Shown in pieces: positions 9,126 to 19,889 of a DNA stretch of 22,500 nt (position 1 is the first letter of the stretch; the number at the start of each line of letters is the position of its first letter). Under the pieces are notes generated by a model. The model ran no database searches. It was not told the DNA's origin and saw nothing but the letters and a program-made list of their open reading frames with translations. The translations under genes were made by a program, and so were the position numbers. Source of the DNA: Bigelowiella natans CCMP2755. Lineage: Eukaryota > Cercozoa > Chlorarachniophyceae. The stretch is from positions 1-22,500 of the forward strand of contig ADNK01000829.1 in the NCBI GenBank assembly GCA_000320545.1, written 5' to 3'.

Positions 9126-12100
9126 ATGCCTAAAGCCCTCAGCCAATCTGACAATGAGCTCAGACGTATGATTCAGTCCTGCAAAAAGCCAGCAGATCTA
9201 CTCAAATTTGGTCACCACGGGAAACCAAAGTGGCGCAAGTTTTTCCTCACCTACAGCACGGGTGATAGATTGATGATGATAATTTATTGAACAATTTCAT
9301 CTTGGTTGCCAAAACCAGATATTGAACGAAATCCATTCCATACCCTATGGGCTGTTTGTTTCTTCCTTTTCTTCTTCGTTTCCAGTGACAAGACATTGGT
9401 ATCTCGAGTGGTCATCAAGGGATAAGACGAAGGACACGAAACTGAATCTTCAAAATGTCACTCAAATTACACTTGGTCAAAAGACACCGAAATTCGAGCG
9501 CCTATCGAGAAGAGATGTCACAGATAAAAGCTTCTCGATATGGTAGTAGCAACGAACAAATAGAATATAGACGATCAAATAATTATCCAATTATTCTCGA
9601 TGTGCAGGTATGAAGTCGGGGAAAAGAGGGACACTTTGGATCTCGTTGCAGAAACGGAGAGCATGTTTCTCCAGTGGACAACTTCCATCCGAGCGTTAGT
9701 TAAAAATAAAGTTCCTCCCCATGTGATGGAATTAGTGAAGGTACTATTGGGTAACTATTCACTTGGAGTTCATTGGCCTTATTGTGCTTTTATATGTAAA
9801 AAGCGCGATGTTTCCGCCTTGGATATGTCGGAACCAGGCATGAAATCCATAGGCTTGATGTCTTCGATGGTAAGAGCATACAGCACACACACATAGCAAC
9901 CATTACACTTCAAGCATAATATCTCGTAATTTCAGGTCACAAAACCCCAGCAGCAGCTGAAAGGCAAGAAAAAATACGAAGCTGCTCTTGAAACCACGAA
10001 TGTTGTTTACGGGTGGGTTGATCTTATCCTCTTAAACATAAACATTGAGATGTGTATTGAATAGATTATTGAACATGTACCACCATCAACACAAATATTA
10101 GGTTTGGGTTGAATACTTGGGGCCAGCTTTCGGGCAAAAACCGAGAAGAGAAGGCTCCTCTTCTTCTTCACATGAATGTAGTTAAAGAGGATATGTAGTA
10201 CACGCATATGTTCTCTAAATTAATGCATTAGAATGATATTCCCTAATCTTTTAAAATTAAATAATCAGACTGGCGAGAACCCAACAGAAATTGCTGGAGG
10301 GTGGTCGCATACTATAATGTTGATGTCTGATGGAGGAGTAGAAGCCATGGGACATAGGATGGGAACGGTAGAGTTTACCCACCTAACACTAAAAGTCGAG
10401 ATGATGGTGTGTCGCATCTTCTGGAGATGATCAAATACTACAATACCAACTAACAATATCAGGGCCTTGAAGAAGATGAAACCTATCCCAAATCTATTAA
10501 GTACACTTCCGCCGGAAATATCGACTCAATAGCTTGTGGACGTTCTCACAATTGTCTCTTAACTGAAAATGGCGATGTATGTAAAATAAAATTTCAACAA
10601 TTTCTGTTATTTCCAGTTGATATCCATTATTATCATCATCTTTATTATCATCACCATAATGTTAATATTATTATTAGAAAGGTTGGTAAACCTCCCTATT
10701 TATTTATTTTCATTATCATTAGAAAGGTTGCTGTACCTCCCTATTATCATTGTTACTACTATTGTTAATATTATATTCTCATTAAACTTATTTCATGTAT
10801 GTTAAATATCTACTACGATAAATTGTCTTGAAAAGATGTCCGATAGAGGGATTGATGATGATGCACAAAGAGCTAAGAACACCTTCTTTCTTTCTGATAG
10901 GTTTACACTTGGGGCTGCAATTTCTTTGGACAACTGGGACATGGGGATAATAAAGACCGGAACGAGCCTACTTTCGTCCAAAATGTTAGGAGGGGTTTAA
11001 CCCACATTTTCACAATAACAATTTGCAATTTTCAAATTACTATTTATCGGACAGATTCTCGAGGCAAAAGCTCAAGTTGAGATATCTGAAATAGCATGTG
11101 GAAGTGATTTTACAGTCGCACTATCACACACATGTGTATTCTCTTGGGGATCCGGCAAAAAAGGTAGTAGTACTACGTGGTAGTAACAGATTGTGTTGTG
11201 TCGAGGAGTATGCCATCTAGTATCTGCACGTGTTCTTTCTGTTTCGAAAATAATGCAAGAAACGAATGCCGTGGTTCTTGATTGAATAAATGATACCATT
11301 AGGTGCTCTCGGGCATGGAGATGAGAAGGATAGATTTTTGCCGACAAAAGTTGATGGAGTGAAAAATCCTACAGGAATAGCGTGTGGCGCTCACCATGCA
11401 ATCGTGTGGTCAAAAAGCAATAGATCTATGTACAGCTGGGGAAATAACGGTTGTCTAAACTATGTATCGACGTTGTTAAAACAACTATTTGTATGGTTTA
11501 GTGGAGGTGGTGATGTTTTTAATAGGCAGTTGTAGAGCACTGTTCCTAATAATACAATGGATCAATCATATAGGGAGCGGTCAACTGGGTCTTGGACACA
11601 CAGATACGGTTTTAAAGCCTTCCCTCATCGAATCTCTTAATGGACAAACGACTCTCTGTGCTGGAGCGGGTGGTGCTCACACGATCGGTAATAACAATAG
11701 TTTATGTAATGTTGAAAATAATGAGTGGATGAAAACAACGCTGACGACAATACAACACATTTTTTTAAATAAATACCACTGCACTCACTCTGAATACCAC
11801 TGCCACTACTACATAACAAATGCTGACATCATCACCGGAAAAATGACAATATTTATTGCATAACTTATTTATACCTTCCTCGATATGAATCAGTGGTGAC
11901 ATTTGAGGATGGGTCAAAATCCTCAAAAACATGGTCCTTTGGATCCAATTCGCGTGGACAAGTCAGGACATCATATCATTGCTGCATGCCATTGGATAAT
12001 TGAGTGATATGTCTAATTTATATCCATATATTATTTGGGTTATACTAAACGACACAGATTGCTCAAGGTAGTACAGGGGAAGGAGCAAAAGTGCTTGTCC

Positions 12101-12787
12101 CCACCCATGTCAAAGATTTAGACAAAATACAAGAGGTGCTTATGTGATTTCGTTGCGCCATATCAACATCCCAAATTTATATGATTAGTTTAAGCGGATA
12201 TTTGTTCATTATTGATTTGTTCTTAGGTTGCTTGTGGTAGTATGCATACGTTGGCAAGATCTGAAGATGGTGGAGTGTGGGCTTCTGGTTGTAATCATTT
12301 TGGACAGTTGGTGAGTGGTTATTATACTTCACAATCTATGATACTTGTTTGTGTAAAGCTGTGATCTTTATTCTTTTTCTAAACCTCGGATGGGTATATA
12401 ACAATAGGGGATGGATGGAAAAGATTACTTGAATCGTTTCACTCTGATTACGTCCTTAAAGGATAAAAATCCAAGATCCATAGCATGTGGAGCCGTGCAT
12501 TCATTCGTGATGTGCCCAAAGAAATGGCTGAAAGTGAGATAATTATGATTTAATGAAAAACGTAATTTCACATTTTAATCTGTAATCAGGATGAGGAAGT
12601 GGACAAATGTATGAAGTGTAACGTTCTTTTTACCTTCATCAATCGTCGCCATCATTGCCGAAATTGTTGCGGAATTTTCTGCAACAAGTGTTCAAACAAA
12701 AGGATTGCTATATTGTCCCTGAAGCTCAAAACACCTCAAAGAGTTTGTGATGCTTGCTATGCTCAGCTTCGAGCAAGAGCAAGATAG
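9126..12787 (+). CDS. PH-RCC1-FYVE protein, 17 exons, complete
   Basis: Exons: 9126-9261, 9386-9542, 9608-9740, 9804-9869, 9936-10012, 10102-10177, 10269-10367, 10463-10576, 10901-10984, 11055-11163, 11303-11449, 11574-11687, 11894-11961, 12058-12135, 12227-12310, 12408-12533, 12590-12787. All phases close, giving 621 aa. Residues about 20-142 form a PH domain (GKPKWRKFFL, HWYLEWSS, final helix ESMFLQWTTSIRALV). About 188-550 carry RCC1 blades (FGLNTWGQLSG, IACGRSHNCLL, VYTWGCNFFGQLGHGD, IACGAHHAIVW, GSGQLGLGHTD, VACGSMHTLA, IACGAVHSFVM). The end is a FYVE finger with eight cysteines (C563, 566, 579, 582, 587, 590, 609, 612), RRHHCR, RVC and the WxxD motif (W554-D557, split by the last intron). 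FYVE binds PI3P on endosomes, PH binds phosphoinositides and RCC1 blades often act on small GTPases. The order matches plant PRAF proteins but lacks their BRX tail. Poly(A)-like AATAAA occurs at 12895 and 12936. Confidence 0.93.
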
Positions 12788-13580
12788 GAAACCAGTTTTT
12801 GACATGACAGAAGGATCCTATAAGGATGAGCAGCAGTACATCGAAAGTTTCATCTTCATTTTTAACTTGATCGATGGAAAAATAGTAAGCTAACAATAAA
12901 TCCTAATGGTATTGTTTGAAACGCGATTTTTATTTAATAAAAGCCCATGGTTCGTATTCAACTCATAATTTCATCATGTCTATAAGCCGGACATCACATG
13001 CGATGTCAGCGAGGTGTATAATGACTAAGAACATAGACACAATAACGATACGCTGCTAGACTGTGTCAAGTAGATGCAAAAAAGGTGCATCGCACACTGA
13101 CTTGGGAAAACGTTACACGGGCAATTATCATGCATACAGCCCGCCGCCGCACGCATACAAGTACTATATTGTCTGAATGCATAATACACTTGCGCGACAT
13201 CGACGACAGGACGACATTGACTGATGCATTCAAATGCATGAAACACGTGCGTGATCTCTGCCATGCATCATACCATAAACACACGTCGTAGACTCGTACA
13301 TATTTGGTGAGACGGACGTAATGGAGAAATTAAACGATTTCAATGGTCATCCTGATGTAATTATGCAAAATAGCAGCTACAGCTCTTTATTTTGTGTCTA
13401 TTTGTGACTCTGCTATGCCCGTCTCTATATATATAATAGGATGACCAAGGTAGCTCATAATCCATTTTATGTGTGTTCGATCCTGGACGGGAGTGCGATG
13501 CTACAAAAGCGCGAAGGGAGAAAATAATTAGGAAATTGAGCACCCCCTGCCGCTCTTCATATATTCATCACATTGTTTCG
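12788..13580. other. 3' flank of the PH-RCC1-FYVE gene and a TGCATG-rich block with ARM-like relics
   Basis: Positions 12788-12895 hold a +1-frame reading (KPVFDMTEGSYKDEQQYIES) directly after the FYVE stop, then AATAAA signals at 12895 and 12936. Positions 12960-13290 are rich in TGCATG and CGACG words, and minus-strand fragments such as MHSDNIVLVCVRRRAVCMII resemble armadillo repeats. At 13309-13407 (+) a frame starting ETDVMEKLNDFNGHPDVIMQ aligns with the one at 1970-2080. No intact gene. Confidence 0.4.
13309..13407 (+). pseudogene. ARM-like repeat relic, copy B
   Basis: A 32-codon frame ending in TGA reads ETDVMEKLNDFNGHPDVIMQ and continues NSSYSSLF. It is similar to copy A at 1970-2080 in DNA and peptide and lies on the same strand, about 11.3 kb away. 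No intact gene surrounds it. Confidence 0.35.
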
Positions 13581-13913
13581 CTACGACGATCTTAGCACAG
13601 CCAGCAGGTCGTAACGTATGGCATTTTGGTGCCTGTTCGTGCACGTTTCGATTCGCTTCGGCGCATATAGCGAGAATAAAGCGGAATGAAAGGCGTTTGT
13701 TTTCAATGAGACATCATCGCACCTTTCATTAACTCGGCGTACTACCGCATTTTCAAGAGTCACGATCCTATGTTCTTCCGCTCGACAGAAAACATTTTCT
13801 ATTCCAATAGATGATGTACAATTTGGGAAACATATCTTTAAAAGAGCTAAGCATCTGGATTTCATTGCGGCATGGATTTTCAGCGATTCTAATTCTATGA
13901 TGTAAGAATACAA
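13581..13913 (-). CDS. Hypothetical 110-aa ORF
   Basis: A minus-strand frame of 110 codons from ATG 13913 to a stop at 13581. The peptide is of ordinary composition (GIENVFCRAEEHRIVTLENA, ending DLLAVLRSS) with no repeat or membrane segment. It lies downstream of the gene at 14073-14912, so it could be a separate gene or part of an extended 3' region. No family recognised. A second open frame overlaps it (14046-13768), which lowers confidence in either. Confidence 0.28.
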   Translation of the reverse strand: MYSYIIELESLKIHAAMKSRCLALLKICFPNCTSSIGIENVFCRAEEHRIVTLENAVVRRVNERCDDVSLKTNAFHSALFSLYAPKRIETCTNRHQNAIRYDLLAVLRSS

Positions 13914-14072
13914 TACGATACTTCTTCATCCCTCTCCTCTTTCTAGTCTCTCCATTTACAGCCTTTTCATGAGCAGAGTAAACTTCGTGATTTAATACTT
14001 TCCATGAATATTTCCTGAATATTATTAAGTGTTTGTGTGAACACAAAGGTTATTGGATACAGCACCACCAAT

Positions 14073-14912
14073 TTACAAACCCGTTCCAACAGTCTCCCTT
14101 TTTCGAGCTTCATCAAAGTCGTAGTTATTTGCGGCATATCCATTGGGAACCCATCCCCTCACTCGAATCTATTTTTTAAAGAAGATAGGCAGACGTGAGT
14201 TTCCGTGAAATCTAAATTTTGATTATTTACCGTTCGAAGCCTTTTTTGGGTGGCTTCATCTAAATCCTTTCTCATCCTTCGTTCCTCAATATTTTTCCTC
14301 TCTTTGAGATTCCCTTTCAAAGTTTGGACATATGGTTTTGGTGCTCCCTCGATTGTTGGCTCTCCTCTGCATTAAATGAAAAGCAAATCAATTTTTCAAA
14401 TTACTCCCTAGTTAAATGGTCAGCTAGATATTCAAAAATACACTAAACATACCCAGGATGATCCTTTCCTAAGTAGCTAGCATTTATGTTGCCAGGACGC
14501 CATGGAGTGCTCCACTTGAAGTTTCTGATCAAGGAATAAATACCGAGTTTTTAGAAGGAGTTCAAGTCATCGTAGGATGACAAAAGATGATCATCTCATT
14601 TACCGTGCCCGAGAAGCAGTATCATCTATTCTACCCTGGAGGACACTCTGTTTCAATTCTTTCATTTTCCTGAAGTAAAGAAATAATTCAAACTTGCTTA
14701 CTTCGAGAAGTCTTATTATCTTTGTACTTTGACGTTCTCTTTTGCAATTTCTTTGGGACGAGCTCATTCGTTGGTTCATATCTCAAGGAGCTACCACCGA
14801 AATAGTCACTTTTCACTCCAGGATTCCCCCAGGGCTTCAGGGGCTTGTGGGCTGGTGCGGCTGTTTTTCGCATGATGAGTTTTAGGTAGATTAAACTTGT
14901 ATTCTTCTGCAC
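14073..14912 (-). CDS. Unrecognised basic protein, five exons
   Basis: Minus-strand exons: about 14912-14709 (ATG 14912 or 14874), about 14669-14604, 14524-14453, 14366-14231 and 14168-14073, ending in TAA. The last three junctions are in phase with good GT/AG sites. The first junction is imperfect: donor A|GTAAGC leaves phase 1, while the best acceptor (ACTTCAG|GAAAAT) needs phase 2, so an internal acceptor (GAAAG|AATTG) may be used. The product is about 180-195 aa, basic, with KPLKPWGNPGVKSDYFGGSS, FKWSTPWRPGNINASYLG, a charged helix (LKERKNIEERRMRKDLDEAT) and a tail RGWVPNGYAANNYDFDEA. The Trp/Pro/Tyr-rich short motifs joined by helices look like a scaffold or microtubule-associated protein, but this is only an impression. 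No family is recognised. Confidence 0.62.
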
Positions 14913-15828
14913 CTATCCCTCCGTTTCAATTAGAACCGTAGAGTTGTATAAAATGTCAAACAGTTCTTTATTCTTGAAGAGCTCTGTATGAGGTCACAAG
15001 TCCTCCTCCTCCTCCTCCTCCCTGAGTGGTGTATGAGGGCAGTTACGATACTCTCTCGATGGGTTGAACTATGTTGACTACTGCTGTCTTTAATTGCTAC
15101 GACAACAACCATGTACTAGACAATTCTTGTTCTACGACAAAGATTAAATCCATTATTTTCTAGATTTTTTTTTTTTTTTATACAATCACCTGTATTTACG
15201 TTTAGTCTCCCTAGTTTAATATGTGTGCATGTGTGCATTATTTGTGTGAATTTTCCAATCATTTAGTTAGTTATTCTAGTCGCATATCCTTGACTGCCCA
15301 GCTATATTTATTATTTATGATTTGACACCGATTAATAATAAGTGATTTTGCATGGTAAGCTTCCGGCTAGGCTGGCTCTACTAATTCTTGCGTAGATCTA
15401 GAACACGAAGAAACTTCTACGATATTAGATGATCTAATCGTTGTCCAGTAGAGTATTCTTTGCAACAACAACAACAACAACAACATCATCATCATCATCA
15501 TCAACACAGTTGCTGTGCTTTGCCACCACCACCATCATCTCACCATCATCATCGTACAGTCTGGACAACCCACTTGTAGTAAAACAAATACTACCATTCT
15601 ACGATTCCAAGGGGAGGAGAAGGAGGAAACCAGCAGCTAGTGACAGAAGCACATATTTCTCGTCTTCTCTCACGTTTTTACCGTTTATACTCGACTGGCC
15701 TTGTAGTTTTGAAAGCGCGAGCAATAGCACTTTAACATTGAGGAGGCATATACGTTGAACGCAGGGGAATTATCGTCCTCACACTGCGAATTTGCGAGAG
15801 CGAATTCCAAGACCCAAAGGAGGCACAA
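14913..15828. other. Divergent intergenic region
   Basis: This lies between the starts of the minus gene (14912) and the plus-strand exon at 15829, so it is probably a shared promoter region. It contains a CTC tract (15001-15020), a T run (15168-15179), a TAGATCT palindrome near 15394, and CAA/TCA repeats (15465-15503). A 105-codon frame at 15441-15758 has no ATG at its start, is built largely on the repeats and is not called as a gene. Confidence 0.4.
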
Positions 15829-16048
15829 TGAGTGAGAAAGAAGGCCCCTCTTTGACTACGGCAACTAGAAGTTTCGATGAGACTACTAGCAAAAAGAGTG
15901 AGTCCTACGATGAAAATGTCGTTCACCGCCGCATAAGTTGTCGCTCAACCATCTCCTTTTGCTTTGTGGTGTTATTATATCTGGCTTATCGTGGTTCACC
16001 GGTCTTCGTCTTACTTGCGAAGAATTACCACCTCTCTTTAAAAGAAGG
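15829..16048 (+). CDS. First exon of a possible membrane protein
   Basis: ATG 15829 opens a frame MSEKEGPSLTTATRSFDETT with a polar, Ser/Thr-rich N-terminus. A basic HRRISCRS patch and one hydrophobic stretch (TISFCFVVLLYLAYRG, about residues 43-58) follow, then SPVFVLLAKNYHLSLKEG. A donor lies at GAAG|GTACGG (or TACG|GTACTA) near 16048-16055. The hydrophobic start followed by 'LLAKNYHLSLKEG' loosely recalls the first helix of folate-biopterin or other major-facilitator transporters. No downstream exon could be chained in phase through the repeat-rich sequence, so the product is left open. Confidence 0.4.
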
Positions 16049-16489
16049 TACGGTACTATATCACTACTTCTTAACAATCCTCCATCGCTGTAGTTGCTCA
16101 TAATAGTTGCATCATCGAAAAATTTCAGCAAAAGCTGCGGGAATGTTTTGGAACTGAAAAAGTAATTTGCTAACACAGTTTTAATCTTAAGAAGGCTGGT
16201 ATAAGATTTAATTCATTTCCTCATCAAACAAAACAGGCGAATATCTTCCGAAATAAATTTTCCCCTGAGGAAGTGTATGGGAATTAATGACAGTGAAAGC
16301 TTTGCAGGGTGAGTAGTAGTAAAAAGTAGTTGATATCATTATTAAAGCTGTATACAAAATAGTCATGGTATGTATTACGAAATTATATATGAAAGCTACT
16401 GCTGCAGTAAAGAAACGCCTCCCAAAGTAGTTTGCATGTATTTGACAAGGCATAATAGTAGAAGAAATGTGGGCATCATACCCACTGCG

Positions 16490-16543
16490 GATGATGATGA
16501 CGATGACGATGACGATGACGATGATGATGATGATGATGATGAT
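16490..16543. repeat. (GAT/GAC)n microsatellite
   Basis: About 18 GAT or GAC units, interrupted by regular GAC; the open frames across it are repeat artefacts. Confidence 0.9.
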
Positions 16544-16687
16544 GCAGCAGCAAATATGCCACCTACGATGACGGCCATGTACATTTGTGTACATTTGACC
16601 ACAATGTACATAATGTGACAAACAAGTGCTCTTACACACGCTTGCAGAATCCTCAATCTCCCCCCCCCCCCTTCCCTCTCTGTCTCA

Positions 16688-16693
<6 letters not shown>

Positions 16694-16744
<51 letters not shown>

Positions 16745-16760
16745 TACACATACACATACA
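16694..16760. repeat. Compound (TC)n-(CA)n-(ATACAC)n microsatellite
   Basis: About 20 TC units run directly into CA and then ATACAC units. Confidence 0.9.
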
Positions 16761-16804
16761 CACCCGGATAACAAAATTATCGTTTAATATTTCTCTTTGA
16801 CAAC

Positions 16805-16855
16805 ATGCAATTGTGTAGTTCTAAACGCAGACGGGAGGACGAGCAATGGGGAATG
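16805..16855 (+). CDS. Candidate first coding exon of the MAPK-like gene
   Basis: ATG 16805 gives MQLCSSKRRREDEQWGM up to a donor ATG|GTATCA. The exon is 51 bases and leaves phase 0, matching the phase-0 entry at 17413. The intron would be 557 bp, within the range of other introns in that gene. A basic KRRRE cluster could be a nuclear signal. Unproven because the acceptor at 17413 could pair with other donors. Confidence 0.35.
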
Positions 16856-17288
16856 GTATCAGGCATTACTGGAAGCAATATCATGTATATATCTATCTCC
16901 TGCTGCATTATGTATTATGTTGCAGCTGTTAATATTGATGATCATGCACAAAAAAACGATGTTTGGGCACGAGAAGGAACAAAACAGGCGAAGGATTTTT
17001 AAATAGAAAGGATTGAAATTATAAGAAGAAGATGATGATCAAGTAAAAAATGAAAACATGATTAAGGATAAGAAAAAGGAAGGAAATAGTGAAGAACTGG
17101 TTGAACATAAAATAATGTTCTTAGTCCAAATACGAAGAGAGCAAGATCTCACCTGCTCACAATGGATACTAAGGTTTTTCTTATCATATATCCTTCATTA
17201 ATGATGACAAATTATGGAAATTATTGTTGCAAATTTGTTTTTCATTGTCAAGTGTTTTACAACAATTCACCGACTTGGGAGGATACTG

Positions 17289-17289
<1 letters not shown>

Positions 17290-17325
<36 letters not shown>

Positions 17326-17328
17326 ATC

Positions 17329-17362
<34 letters not shown>
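17290..17362. repeat. Compound (TC)n-(TG)n microsatellite
   Basis: About 16 TC units, a short TGTCTATC spacer, then about 15 TG units, upstream of the exon at 17413. The TG part is an alternating purine-pyrimidine tract. Confidence 0.92.
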
Positions 17363-17366
<4 letters not shown>

Positions 17367-17412
17367 AATTAGTCCCCTTCTTCTTCTTGTTCTTCCTGTT
17401 TGTTCTTCTCAG

Positions 17413-17997
17413 AGAGCAGCAGCAAATCCATCGTCATCACTCTTCCCACTTGGGACTAGTAGTAGTACTGACTCTCCACCTTCTTCTTCTTCCACATCTT
17501 TTCTCTTTGGTAATATTATTATTTTCAGTCATTGAATAGTTGAAATCATATCCAATTACTGTAGGTACAAAGTTATTACGATATGATGATGATGATGATG
17601 AAGAAGAAGAAGAAGAAGAAGAAGAAGATCACTGTACTGTCTGATGAGGCAGCACCAACACCATTAACTACAACATTTCTTCTTCTTTTTATTCCTCTTT
17701 TCCTTCTTCTTCTTCTTCAGCATCTGAGGAGAGGCCTAACGAAGATGCCAAGAATACTATCGTTTATCAAGAAGATCCTGCTCCCCTCCCTACTCTTCTC
17801 GTAACCAAACAAACTGAAATTGAGGAGTCTTCTCCCCTTGCTTCATCCCCAAGTCCTCCTCCCTCTACTACTACTCCTACAACAACAACAGCTGCCACCA
17901 TGAAAGGAGGAGGTACTACTACTACTACTACTTCTACTACTACTGTCATGACGGAGACTTCTAAGAAGACTCATTGTAGTTTCAAGTAGAAGAGAAG

Positions 17998-18040
<43 letters not shown>

Positions 18041-18288
18041 GCAGCAGGATATGTGAATAATACGAGACATAATTATCATCATTGTGTTGCTGAGCATAGT
18101 CATCATCATCATCATTGGGTTGAACATTACACTCTCTACCTGCATTTTTACCAATAGTTGTCATTACTCCAAAATGATTTGTTTGTTATCGATTTTAATA
18201 GCAGTAAAGCATTATAGTATTATTGTTATGATTATTAGTATTGTAATTGAATTAATGACGATGTATGGCAATAATTTGCATCATGTAT

Positions 18289-18321
<33 letters not shown>

Positions 18322-18875
18322 AGATCTTGCTGGTGTTGCAGGAGCGGCAGTGCATAATCAACAATCTCTTACACGGACAATAACAACAACAACAACCAAC
18401 AAAACGACGATATATCCAGTGGTACTTCTACTACTACTACTACTACTACTACTGCTGCTGCTACTTGATGGTCCTAATTTATTTTCGTAATTAAGTACCA
18501 GCACTACCTACTTCATACTTTTTACGATGATTTAGTTTCTCCCTGATGACCTCTCCTCTTCCTCCTCCTCCTCCTCCTCCCCTTTAAATTGCCTTTAATC
18601 GTCAATCATTAACTAGTCAATTCTTATCTCTTGTATAGATATATTGCAAGCATATCTGAATACTAAATATCAGGATTTATAATCATCAATCAACCAATCC
18701 ATCAATACTGACAATTAATCTTTTTGCAGGATTCGTCATTATCATCATCGTCGTCTTCGTCTTTAGTCCACGCACCACCACCAGCAACAGCAGCAGCAGC
18801 AGCAAATGTGTTATTATCAGGAGGAGGAAACACACAATCAGGTAATAACTTGAAGTACTACATTTGTGTAGAGTA

Positions 18876-18908
<33 letters not shown>

Positions 18909-19680
18909 ACAGTAACAAAAAGATAAGAATACTAGTATGAACGTAACAACGACGTGCTAGTACCATGTATCTATCAAAGACAACGACGGTCACAATGGTG
19001 ATAAATTCATAGAGTATAAGCAGCCGCATGTTGTTCAATCATCTTAATATTGATCATAATAACATTAATAATAAATAATAAAATGATAATAATAATAATA
19101 ATAATAATAGTAGCGAGTAGAAGTAGTAGGAGGAGGAGGAGGAGGAGCATAGTATCTCCAAGAAGAGCTCATACACATGACTGACGAATATTGAATAATG
19201 TACAATTTAAACACTAGTAGGTGGTAAAGATGATAATGTTGTTATTAACTCTGCTGCTCTGGATCATCGTATTACAAGTGCTGATATGGAAGAAGAAGAA
19301 GAAGAAGAGGACATTTATCGTTCATCCTCAACTAAATTAATACCTGCAACAGCACTAGCTAACTCTGATGATCAGCAGCAGCAGCAGCAGCCTATTCGTG
19401 AAACACCTTCTTCTTCTTCGTCTCCTTTGGTTACGACTAGTTATGACGACGAAGAAAAAGAAGAAGAAGAAGAAGAAGGGGAGGACGATGAAACAACATC
19501 CATTGGCTTTGGCGCAGTAATTACAATTATTATATATTATTATGAGGATTTGAATAATATTTAATGTCATCAAGTAGTAACAGCTCATTCAACTAACTTT
19601 GCGTGAAAATGGTGGATGATAAGGAATACATGATGATGATATATAAATTGTAGTATACTACTACAGAGGAAACAGCCATT

Positions 19681-19712
<32 letters not shown>

Positions 19713-19854
19713 TATCATCAAAATACTACTTTGATTATATGTAATTAACTAGTAATTCATCACCGCAGAAGAGAACCAAACACAAAGCAGTAGTGGTAGT
19801 AGTAGTAGTATATCGATTCAGCAGCAAGCAGCATTCATCATCATCATCCAATTA

Positions 19855-19889
<35 letters not shown>

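Larger units (their letters stand above)
16049..17412. other. Repeat-rich stretch with unresolved short exons
   Basis: It contains a GAT/GAC tract (16490-16543), (TC)n (16694-16733) running into CA/ATACAC repeats, and a second (TC)n-(TG)n block (17290-17362). Possible acceptors followed by short open stretches occur at about 16138, 16237 and 16988, but none links in phase. Two copies of AACAAAACAGGCGAA are at 16227 and 16978. Confidence 0.45.

Noticed and set aside
13470-13500. tRNA-like T-loop sequence (GTTCGATCC)
   Set aside because: The five bases on either side do not pair and no acceptor or anticodon stem could be drawn.
15441-15758. Plus-strand 105-codon frame
   Set aside because: It begins at a non-ATG codon, its first third is repeat-derived Thr/Ser, and it ends before the better start at 15829.
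16370-16656. Overlapping ORFs with poly-Asp or poly-Ser
   Set aside because: They are translations of the GAT/GAC microsatellite in several frames with no splice or start support.
17913-17990. Continuation of the MAPK-gene exon to the TAG at 17988
   Set aside because: It would end the protein before the kinase domain; a donor at 17913 joins in phase to 18324, so an intron is preferred.
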